Assembly (NCBI RefSeq): GCF_013911085.1
Contig: NZ_JACERN010000024.1
Span: forward strand, 98,744 to 162,743
Direction: 5' to 3'
DNA length: 64,000 bases
From: Aquitalea aquatica
Lineage (GTDB): Bacteria; Pseudomonadota; Gammaproteobacteria; Burkholderiales; Chromobacteriaceae
Translations under genes and position numbers: made by a program
In this document: positions 43,088 through 50,442 of the stretch, piece by piece
How positions within the stretch are numbered: the first letter of the stretch is position 1
How the letters are laid out: every line of letters starts with the position of its first letter
Notes under the pieces: model-generated
Told to the model about the DNA's origin: nothing
What the model saw: the letters and a program-made list of their open reading frames with translations, nothing else
The model's database searches: none

Positions 43088-44113
43088 TCAGGTACTGCCG
43101 CGCTGTTGCAGCTGGAAGCCCAGATCAAGGCAATGGCTGGCGCTGGCGTCCTGCTGCCCCTGTAGCTGTTGCAGCAGCAGGCGGGCTGCGGCTGCGCCAA
43201 TGGCAAAGCGCGGGGTGGCGATGGTGCTCAGTGCCGGTGTGGTCCAGGCCGCAGCCTGCAAATCGTTGAAACCGGCAATGGCCAGTTGCGTGGGAACAGC
43301 AATGCCGCGCTGCTGGCAGCGGGCAATGGCGCCGATGGCCAGGTCGTCATTACAGCAGAATACGGCGTCGCAGTCGGGGTGGGCGGCCAGCAGCTGATCG
43401 AGCAGGTCCGCCCCCAGCTGCATGCTGGACGGGGCCGGGTTCAGCCACTCCAGCGCCGGGTCATGACAGCCGGCAGCGGACAGTGCCTGGCGGTAGCCTT
43501 GCAGCCGTTTCAGCACTCGTTCGTCCAGCTGGGCGGCCAGATAGGCGATGCGCCGTCGGCCACGCTCCAGCAGATGGCGGGTCATGGCTGCGCCGGCCGC
43601 TTCCTGTGACAGCCCGACGCAGGGCCTGCCGTCATCACTCAGATCCATCATGTATACCGCCGGCAGCTGTCGCTCCTGCAGGATGCGGCTGAATGCCTCG
43701 GCCTGCTGCAGCCCGGTCACCAGCAAACCGTCCGGGCTGTGTTGCAGGTAGGCCCGTAACAGCGCCAGTTCCTCGCTATCGCTGTAATGGGTATTGCCGA
43801 TCAACATCTGGTAACCGGCCGGCTGCAGCACCGATTCGATGCCGGCCAAGGCGTCGATGAACACGGTGTTGCTCAGTGAGGGGATCAGCACCAGTACGGT
43901 GTGCGAGCGGGCTGATGCCAGCTGGCGTGCCGAGCGATTGGGTACATAGCCGAGTTGTTCGACTACCTGCAGGATTTTTTCACGCAGGGCCGGTGTGACC
44001 CGCTCTGGCGAGTGCAAGGCGCGGGACACGGTAATGGCGCTGACACCGGCCGCCTGGCCGACATCATGCATGGTGACGCCGGTGCCGGAACGAAGGCGCG
44101 GTTTTCTCGACAT
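43088..44113 (-). CDS. gntR: LacI-family repressor, GntR-like (gluconate operon regulator)
   Basis: 341 aa. The LacI HTH is intact (VTMHDVGQAAGVSAITVSRA, LHSPERVTPALREKILQVVE), with the hinge LGYVPNRSARQLAS. The sugar-binding core contains VLVLIPSLSNTVFIDALAGI and VFCCNDDLAIGAIARCQQRG. It resembles GntR, the gluconate-responsive repressor. It lies upstream of gntK on the same strand with two near-identical operators in the 285-bp gap, and probably represses gntK and the ACS transporter. The symbol is by similarity and context. Confidence 0.87.
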   Translation of the reverse strand: MSRKPRLRSGTGVTMHDVGQAAGVSAITVSRALHSPERVTPALREKILQVVEQLGYVPNRSARQLASARSHTVLVLIPSLSNTVFIDALAGIESVLQPAGYQMLIGNTHYSDSEELALLRAYLQHSPDGLLVTGLQQAEAFSRILQERQLPAVYMMDLSDDGRPCVGLSQEAAGAAMTRHLLERGRRRIAYLAAQLDERVLKRLQGYRQALSAAGCHDPALEWLNPAPSSMQLGADLLDQLLAAHPDCDAVFCCNDDLAIGAIARCQQRGIAVPTQLAIAGFNDLQAAAWTTPALSTIATPRFAIGAAAARLLLQQLQGQQDASASHCLDLGFQLQQRGST

Positions 44114-44272
44114 GCTCTACCTGCTGTGAAAGCCGGGCGACGCTGCCCGGTGGCGGAATTGTAACGCAGTCAGGCCCGCTCACGCTGTTTGCCGCTTGCT
44201 CTGCCCTGTTTGAAAATGCGGCGGCGGCGGTTATAGTGCCCCTCCCCAAAGTACAGGAGTCGACCAAGCGCG

Positions 44273-45154
44273 ATGACCCGCGGTGGTGGCACGGTAGAAA
44301 TGCAAAAACTGTTTTATGGCTTGTTGTTGCTGGCATTGTGCGGCTGCGACAAAGACGGTGGCGTCAAGCTGCCGCGTGAAGTGAAAACGCTGGCCCAACT
44401 GGGCGAAACCGTAATGCGGCAGCTGCAAGCGGCCAGTGGCCAGGGGCCAGGGCCGGTGGGCGGGCAAAGCGACAAGGTGGTGCTGTCTGCACTGGTGCGG
44501 GGTGACAAGGCGGTGGGCCACCGCGATTTCAATGGGGCCAAGCGGGTACTGCCCAAGATATTTGCCGGCATGCAGGAGGATTTTTATTGCGGCTGTGCTT
44601 ACGAGGGCAAGGCGGTGGACTGGCTATCCTGCGGTTATGTGCCGCGCAAGAACGCGGAACGCGCCCGACGCATCGAGTGGGAGCATGTGGTGCCGGCCTG
44701 GGTGCTGGGCCATCAGCGCCAGTGCTGGCAGCAGGGCGGACGCAAGAATTGTTCGAGCAATGACGACGTTTACCGGCTGGCTGAAGGTGACCTGAACAAT
44801 CTGGTGCCGGCGGTGGGCGAGGTGAATGCCGATCGCAGCAATCTGTCTTACGGTGCCTGGGCCAAGCAGCCAACGCGCATTTACGGCCAGTGTGGCACGG
44901 TCGTCGATTTTGCTGGCAAGCGGGTTCAGCCGCGTGAAGAGGTGCGCGGCCGTGCAGCCCGCATCACCTTGTACATGCATCAGCGTTACGGGCTGAACAT
45001 GAGCCGGCAGGACCGGCAGCTAATGTGTGCCTGGGCAAGACAATACCCGGTGGACAGCTGGGAGGCGCAGCGCAATGCCCGCATTGTCGGTTTGCAGGGG
45101 GAGGGTAACTTCCTGGTCAGTCAGCCGGCGCGGCTGGCGGATGTCTGCGGTTAA
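44273..45154 (+). CDS. Endonuclease I-family lipoprotein nuclease
   Basis: 293 aa from ATG 44273; ATG 44300 is an alternative (spacing to the ribosome-binding sites is poor for both). LLLALCGC is a lipobox-like motif, so a lipid anchor or signal peptide is likely. The catalytic domain has FYCGCAYEGKAVDWLSCGY, RIEWEHVVPAWVLG (His-metal core) and EGDLNNLVPAVGEVNADRSN, the EndA/Vvn hallmark. It includes multiple cysteines for disulfides. It degrades DNA and RNA in the periplasm or outside the cell, possibly for nutrient use. Stands alone, divergent from the LacI gene. Confidence 0.9.
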   Translation: MTRGGGTVEMQKLFYGLLLLALCGCDKDGGVKLPREVKTLAQLGETVMRQLQAASGQGPGPVGGQSDKVVLSALVRGDKAVGHRDFNGAKRVLPKIFAGMQEDFYCGCAYEGKAVDWLSCGYVPRKNAERARRIEWEHVVPAWVLGHQRQCWQQGGRKNCSSNDDVYRLAEGDLNNLVPAVGEVNADRSNLSYGAWAKQPTRIYGQCGTVVDFAGKRVQPREEVRGRAARITLYMHQRYGLNMSRQDRQLMCAWARQYPVDSWEAQRNARIVGLQGEGNFLVSQPARLADVCG

Positions 45155-45239
45155 GACCGGCTGACACAAGCCCCGCTCCGGCGATGCGCCTCCTTGCCGT
45201 ACTGCTGATACTGTTGTCAGTGGTGCCAGGAGCTGCTGT

Positions 45240-45623
45240 TCAGGCAGCGGGGGTGTTCTTGCGCCGGCTGCGAGCCGGTTTGGCTACGCTCTCGGCCGCA
45301 GGCTGTTCTGCCGCGGCCGGGGAGGACGGGCTGTCAGTGCTGGCCAGGGGTGAGGTGCTGTCTTCCGCCACGCGCAGATCGGGGGCGATTTCGGTGAGCA
45401 GTTGTTCCAGCAACTTGCTACGGGCCGCGATGTGATGATCGAAGCGCCAGTCTTTCAACAGATCCAGAGCCACTTCGAAATAGCGCATATCGATCTGGTA
45501 TAGCGCCCCCAAGTCAAAGGGCCGTCCCATTTCCAGTGCGGCGGCCAGGTCCTTCAATACCTGGACTTGCTCATGATCCTTATTTTCTTCGATAAAACGG
45601 CGGATTTTCTTGGCGGCGTTCAT
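45240..45623 (-). CDS. Small protein of unknown function
   Basis: 127 aa. The N-terminal 75 residues are helix-rich and charged (KKIRRFIEENKDHEQVQVL, LGALYQIDMRYFEVALDLLK). The C-terminal 50 residues are a low-complexity Ala/Pro/Ser tail ending basic (ARSRRKNTPAA). No membrane segment. Family not recognised, but codon usage matches neighbours and a start with nearby GGAATGCC-type sequence makes a real gene likely. It converges with the endonuclease gene. Confidence 0.6.
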   Translation of the reverse strand: MNAAKKIRRFIEENKDHEQVQVLKDLAAALEMGRPFDLGALYQIDMRYFEVALDLLKDWRFDHHIAARSKLLEQLLTEIAPDLRVAEDSTSPLASTDSPSSPAAAEQPAAESVAKPARSRRKNTPAA

Positions 45624-45851
45624 GATGGCATTCCTCGGTGTCGCAGCGCTGACTTAATCATGTCAAGTAACAACAGCTGAACTTAAGTATTGTAAAAACC
45701 GGGTACAGTCTGCCACAGGCTTTGTTTGAAAATGATGACCAATTTATGACAGTGAGTGAAGCTGTCATCTGCGCTCAGGGTTAATACTGCCACCTGGCAG
45801 TCCGCAAGCGCCCTGAACAGGCGGGCGGCTTGCTGGCTTTTTGCTATGCGG

Positions 45852-46844
45852 CTAAGCGCCGTGATTGGCGTCGAAGCGCACATTCAGCACACCTTCCTGC
45901 ACATCCAGGCAGTACTGTGGCCAGCGCATGTCTGGCCACAGTAGTTCTGCCATCAGGGTTTGCGGATGGTAGGCCGCCGTATACAGCGTGCCATAGCCAC
46001 GGCCATAGGCGGTCTGGAATAGCGGCGGCCGTAGCAGCGTGCGCAGTACGCTATCCGCTGTTTCTGCCTTGCGTACCCCCTGGTTCAGCATCCATTCCCG
46101 TTCTTCAGACAGTGTGGCACGAGCATGCGCCTGCCATTCCACGCCGTGCTGATGGTTGGCCACAGCCGGGCGGTAGACCACTTCGGTCGGCCGGTCTGGT
46201 GCCACGAAGACGGTTGCCCACTGGCAATGGCGATCCAGCAGGGTGATGTTGTAGGTCATGTGCACCGGTAGGCGTTGCAAGATGGCCACGGCTTCGCTGG
46301 TATTGCCAGCCGTTTCCAGCACATAGCGCATCACCAGCGGGATACCGAAGCCCTCGCCAACGGCGGTGCGGCCACCAAAGGATAGCGAAGCGGCCAGGCC
46401 GTCTTCGTTGATGCCGTCCAGCGCGCCCCACAGGCAGTCGCTCATGGCCAGCACCTGGCGGCCCAGCCAGCGGGTGGACAGCCAGCTCCCTTCCAGCAGT
46501 AGCGGAGCGTAGTCGTAATTGCGTGCCAGCAAGGGGCCTTCTACGCCGTAGGGGTCGATCCATACCGCTTGCGAGCAGCCGGAAATATACGATGGCGGAC
46601 ACCATTGCGACAGAAAACGCGCTTCCAGATCGCCGCCCCCGGCCAGTTCGCATAGTTGTAGATACAGCCCAGCCAGCTCAGGCATGTGCTGGCGCAGCGC
46701 ACGTCGCCCAGCCAGATAAGAGGGCCGGGCACGATAGCCATCGCGCAGAAACCATTGCTGATAGGCCGGCCACCGTAGCTGGAACAGCGCCTGCCAGCGT
46801 GCTCCCGGCGTGTCTTCCCGGATTGCTTCGAATGTACAGCGCAT
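45852..46844 (-). CDS. C45-family Ntn-hydrolase (acyl-CoA:6-APA acyltransferase-like)
   Basis: 330 aa from ATG 46844. The upstream GTG (46871) would add 9 residues. Peptidase C45 features: nucleophile Cys in YISGCSQAVW (about residue 90), preceded by a propeptide-like helical part; ARNYDYAPLLLEGSWLSTRW, GINEDGLAASLSFGGRT and VMRYVLETAGNTSEAVAIL. These enzymes mature by self-cleavage before the Cys and hydrolyse or transfer amide-linked acyl groups. It is the last gene in a minus-strand set with an ATP-grasp and a nitrilase-family enzyme, 65 bp after the former. The substrate is unknown. Confidence 0.85.
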   Translation of the reverse strand: MRCTFEAIREDTPGARWQALFQLRWPAYQQWFLRDGYRARPSYLAGRRALRQHMPELAGLYLQLCELAGGGDLEARFLSQWCPPSYISGCSQAVWIDPYGVEGPLLARNYDYAPLLLEGSWLSTRWLGRQVLAMSDCLWGALDGINEDGLAASLSFGGRTAVGEGFGIPLVMRYVLETAGNTSEAVAILQRLPVHMTYNITLLDRHCQWATVFVAPDRPTEVVYRPAVANHQHGVEWQAHARATLSEEREWMLNQGVRKAETADSVLRTLLRPPLFQTAYGRGYGTLYTAAYHPQTLMAELLWPDMRWPQYCLDVQEGVLNVRFDANHGA

Positions 46845-46909
46845 GTGACTCACTAGGTTGATGGCCGCCACCGTCTTGCCGGCGGCGACCTGGGGTGGCG
46901 CTGAGGAGA

Positions 46910-48364
46910 TTATAGAATCTTGAAGGCGCCGGGGGCGGGAACTTGCTCTTCGTGCACGGCCATGATCGGCTTGGCGGCATAGTATTTCTTGATGCCGGCT
47001 ATCCAGTTGCGTGCACGCTCGTTGAGGGCGAAATCATCGGTCATCGAACGGCCGCGCGTGATCAGGATACCCAGGTCGGCACCTTCGTAGCGGTAGTCGC
47101 CCGGCCCGCCGATGCGCAGGAAGAACGCCTCGTTTTCCGATTCGATATCCTGACGCTTGTAGTCGAAGCGGTGGTAGGACACCGAGCCATCGTCTGCCAT
47201 GCGGTAGATGCCGGTGGCCGGGGCGTGGGTGATGATGTCCACATTGTTGGCGGTGTGCTTGATCACCAGCTGGCTCCAGCTGTCGATGAAGGCCGGGTTG
47301 GCCCAGCGCGCGTTGAGTTCTTCCACGTCCAGTTCGAACTCGATGCCGGAGAATTCCAGCAGGTGGAACAGGAACAAGGGCACATCGGCATAGGCGAAGG
47401 CAGCGTGATTGGTCATCGGGCTGGCACCGCAGATGCGCGGGTTCAGTTCGCCCAGATAGACTTCATCGGTGTCCTTGTCGATGAGGAAATCCAGGTCGAA
47501 GTAGCCGCGATAGCCTTCGGCCATCAGCTGGTTGCCGAAGCGGTAAGCCATGTCACGTGCCTTGGCGCGGACTTCTTCGCTGAAGGCTCCGGGGAAGATC
47601 TCGTTGCCGCACCAGCCGCCGCGATAGGGGGTCAGTTCTGCTTCGCCGACAACTTCGGTCAGCAGTGGGCCGACCAGTGTGCCGCTGCGGGTGGCACAGG
47701 CTTCCAGGGTGGCGCCGCGGCAGTTGATGCGCTTCATGATCTTGACTTCCGGGTCCTGGATGATTTCCTCGGCATGCCGGTCGAAGTCTGTTTCGCTGGA
47801 AATGAAGAAGGTGGTATGGCCGGAGTCGCCGAAGGCGGTCTGTACTACCAGTTGTTCGCCCAGACCATGTGTTTCGGCAATCTCGCGCAGATGGGCATAG
47901 CTGTCCACCTTGCACAGGGCATTGGGGACCGAAGGCACGCCAGCCTTGTTGCCGATGCGCACGGTTTCCATCTTGTTGTCACAGCGTTCACGTAAGGCCG
48001 CGCTGGGGAACCACACCTCAATGCCCAGTTCTTCGCACAGCCGTTCGGTTTCGGCATCGAACATCAGGAATACTGCCACCGGGCGGCCGCCGGCGCGCTC
48101 GACATAATCCACCACATCCTTGTGTTGCAGCAGATAGTTGTTGATGTCTTCGATGGACTGGAACTCTTCATGCGGCAGTTGCGGCGGCACGAACACATTG
48201 GGGTGGCGGCCATCGAGGCAGTCGATGTAGTTGATGTATTTGAAGCGATTGACCCACTGGTCTATGCCCAACAGGTTGAAGTTGGTGGCACTGATGAAGT
48301 AGATCGGCCGTTCATTGCGGTGAAACAGCAGGCGTAGATCGGAAATATTGCTGACTTTTTGCAT
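46910..48364 (-). CDS. ATP-grasp enzyme (biotin carboxylase-like)
   Basis: 484 aa from ATG 48364, chosen because GGGAG is 8 bases upstream; an ATG at 48490 overlapping the previous stop would add 42 poorly conserved-looking residues. ATP-grasp features: FPSAALRERCDNKMETVRIG with the conserved Lys, QLVVQTAFGDSGHTTFFISS (phosphate-binding loop), and GYFDLDFLIDKDTDEVYLGE followed by LNPRICGASPM with the metal-binding E and N. No biotin-carrier partner is present, so it is more likely an amide or peptide ligase. It lies between the nitrilase-family and C45 genes, which form a set. Confidence 0.85.
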   Translation of the reverse strand: MQKVSNISDLRLLFHRNERPIYFISATNFNLLGIDQWVNRFKYINYIDCLDGRHPNVFVPPQLPHEEFQSIEDINNYLLQHKDVVDYVERAGGRPVAVFLMFDAETERLCEELGIEVWFPSAALRERCDNKMETVRIGNKAGVPSVPNALCKVDSYAHLREIAETHGLGEQLVVQTAFGDSGHTTFFISSETDFDRHAEEIIQDPEVKIMKRINCRGATLEACATRSGTLVGPLLTEVVGEAELTPYRGGWCGNEIFPGAFSEEVRAKARDMAYRFGNQLMAEGYRGYFDLDFLIDKDTDEVYLGELNPRICGASPMTNHAAFAYADVPLFLFHLLEFSGIEFELDVEELNARWANPAFIDSWSQLVIKHTANNVDIITHAPATGIYRMADDGSVSYHRFDYKRQDIESENEAFFLRIGGPGDYRYEGADLGILITRGRSMTDDFALNERARNWIAGIKKYYAAKPIMAVHEEQVPAPGAFKIL

Positions 48365-48486
48365 GGGGTGCTCTCCCTGAGCGGCTCGCGGTGGGGTCTG
48401 GGGTTTCTGTGGCTGCAAGGTGGCTTGCCGCCAGCTCTGCAGCCATTGCCGGCAATAGCGCAGCCAGCCTATTGCCAGGATGCTGG

Positions 48487-49428
48487 TCATGACTGGCTCT
48501 GGCTGGCGGCCAGTGCATCGCTGTCAGCCTTGATTTCAGCCATCGGGCCGCCGGGGCCGGACAATTCACCCTGATGGTGGTCTTCTGGTTTGGTCAGCGG
48601 GCCCAGCTGGTACAGATAACTGTCGAGGCCGCTGTCACGCTGATACACCGGGAAGTCGCAGCGCCGGTCGCGGAAGCTCTTCAGTGGCTGGCCCAGGCCA
48701 CGCAGGCCGCGTTCGCGTTCGTGCCGGACACGCTCAAAGTCGATTTCCACCGGAATGATTTCCGGGCCATTGCCCGCCTGGTGCAGCACGTAGCCCGCAG
48801 GGTCCACCACGATGGAGCGGCCGACGCCGCCATCACCCACCCCGTTGATGTCGAGGAAATACACCTGGTTGGTGACGGCGGAGGCCCGGGCAATGGCCAG
48901 TTCCACTTCGCGGTCTATGGTGTCGGTCATGGTCGGGTGCAGGATGACCTCCGCACCCATGGCTGCCAGCGTGCGGGTGGTTTCCGGGAACCACATGTCG
49001 TAGCAAATGGAGATGCCGATACGTCCGGCATCGGGCACGTCGAACACCACGAACTGGTCGCCGGCGGTAATGCCTTTTTCGTAGGGCAGGAAGGGGAACA
49101 GCTTGCTGAAGCGAGCGATGACCTCGCCTTGCGGATTGATCACCGGGCTGGTGTTGAAAACCTGGCCATCGCGCAGTTCGAACAAGGAACCGGGGATCAG
49201 CCAGATACCGTGCTGGGCGGCGATCTGGCACAGCCGCTGTTCGGCATCGCCCGGCATGGTTTCCGCTTTCAGCGGGCTGGGGCCGTAAGCGGCCAGCTCG
49301 GAAAACAGCACCATGTCGACCCAGGGAAAGCGGTGTTTGACATGGGCGACGTAATGCCCCATGCGCGTGATGTTTTCTTCGAAGGCAGAAACCGACATCT
49401 GGATGCCGGCAATGGCGAAGCGTTTCAA
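48487..49428 (-). CDS. Carbon-nitrogen hydrolase (nitrilase superfamily)
   Basis: 313 aa from a TTG at 49428, chosen because GGGAGAGACC precedes it; an ATG further up would add 22 residues with no family similarity. Catalytic triad E44 (LFSELAAYGP), K109 (ARFSKLFPF) and C142 (SICYDMWFPETTR) is intact. It acts on an amide or carbamoyl group of an unknown compound. Long C-terminal tail (about residues 240-313) with PVYQRDSGLDSYLYQLGPL. First gene of the minus-strand set with the ATP-grasp and C45 enzymes. Confidence 0.88.
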   Translation of the reverse strand: MKRFAIAGIQMSVSAFEENITRMGHYVAHVKHRFPWVDMVLFSELAAYGPSPLKAETMPGDAEQRLCQIAAQHGIWLIPGSLFELRDGQVFNTSPVINPQGEVIARFSKLFPFLPYEKGITAGDQFVVFDVPDAGRIGISICYDMWFPETTRTLAAMGAEVILHPTMTDTIDREVELAIARASAVTNQVYFLDINGVGDGGVGRSIVVDPAGYVLHQAGNGPEIIPVEIDFERVRHERERGLRGLGQPLKSFRDRRCDFPVYQRDSGLDSYLYQLGPLTKPEDHHQGELSGPGGPMAEIKADSDALAASQSQS

Positions 49429-49746
49429 GGTCTCTCCCGTATGGATGCACGCGCTGCTGAGTGGCCAGGCGTGAAGCACAAGCCAAGCGTGCAATGCAGC
49501 GCGAGGCGATGTTGGTGGGAGAGCAGTCTACAAATGTGGGAAGGCGGCCAGAAATAGCCGATTTCTGATTCAGTAGCCAGGAAATGGACTATCCATTTGA
49601 CTGGAAATTTCCAGGTTATGCCGGATGGGAGGGAGGGGCTGCCGCAAAATGCGTTTTGCGGCGTGTGGCCGGGAGGGGGCGGCGCTACGGGCCTGGGATG
49701 GGGGCTGGCTGCCGCGACCTGCTAGGCGGCAAATCCGCCAGCGGGA
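49429..49746. promoter_or_regulatory. Control region with three palindromes between kdpE and the nitrilase set
   Basis: 318 bp without a gene. It contains AAATGGA-CTA-TCCATTT (49582-49598), the perfect 14-bp palindrome CTGGAAATTTCCAG (49601-49614) and the hairpin GCCGCAAAA-TGCG-TTTTGCGGC (49641-49662). The first two are likely operator sites for the nitrilase set (start about 150 bp downstream on the minus strand). The third could end kdpE transcription, though no U-run follows on that strand. Confidence 0.5.
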
Positions 49747-50442
49747 TCAGCCTTCCAGCAGGCGGTAGCCGACGCCGGTTTCGGTAAGAATATGCTGCGG
49801 CATGGCCGGATTGTCTTCCAGCTTTTGCCGCAGATGGCCCATGTAGACGCGCAGGTACTGGTTATGCTCGGAGAAGGATGGCCCCCATACCGCCAGCAGC
49901 AGTTCGCGGTGGGTGATGACCTTGCCGGCATTGCGGATCAGCGTGGTGAGCAGACGGTATTCGATCGGGGTGAGGTGCACCGTGGCCTCGCCCTTGTGCA
50001 CGCTGCGCGCTACCAGATCGACCCTGATGTCACCAAAGGCAAAGGTCTGGGCCGGGGCGGCACTGCCATTGCCACGCCGGCGCAGCAGTACGCGGATGCG
50101 CGCCATGCATTCGGCCACGCCAAACGGCTTGGTCAGGTAGTCATCGGCACCGGCATCCAGTGCCTGCACTTTTTCCGCTTCCTGGGTGCGAGCGGACAGC
50201 ACCAGGATGGGCAGGTCGGTCCATTCGCGCAGCTGGCGAATGACCTCGATGCCGTTCATGTCTGGCAGGCCCAGGTCCAGTATCACCAAATCCGGTTTGC
50301 GGGTGGCCACTTCGATCAGGCCCTGCTTGCCGTTTTCTGCCTGGTGTACCACCCAGTTGTCGCCATCCAGCGCCGAGGCCAGAAAGCGGCGGATCGGTTT
50401 TTCGTCCTCGATGACGACCAGCTTGACTGGGTTGTCGCTCAT
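49747..50442 (-). CDS. kdpE: KDP operon response regulator KdpE
   Basis: 231 aa from ATG 50442, preceded by AGGAG. OmpR/PhoB type: receiver with phospho-acceptor D56 (DLVILDLGLPDMNG) and YLTKPFG; C-terminal winged helix with LTPIEYRLLTTLIRNAGKVI, THRELLLAVWGP and HNQYLRVYMGHLRQKLED. It activates kdpFABC under potassium limitation or osmotic stress. The start overlaps the kdpD stop (ATGA). A candidate binding site lies upstream of the small ORF and kdpF at 58085-58106. Confidence 0.96.
   Translation of the reverse strand: MSDNPVKLVVIEDEKPIRRFLASALDGDNWVVHQAENGKQGLIEVATRKPDLVILDLGLPDMNGIEVIRQLREWTDLPILVLSARTQEAEKVQALDAGADDYLTKPFGVAECMARIRVLLRRRGNGSAAPAQTFAFGDIRVDLVARSVHKGEATVHLTPIEYRLLTTLIRNAGKVITHRELLLAVWGPSFSEHNQYLRVYMGHLRQKLEDNPAMPQHILTETGVGYRLLEG

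Noticed and set aside
45184-45435. ORF with a signal-peptide-like start (MRLLAVLLILLSVVPGAAVQA)
   Set aside because: After the first 20 residues the frame runs antisense through the 45240-45623 gene and shows no protein-like features. It may be a gene remnant, but this is not supported.
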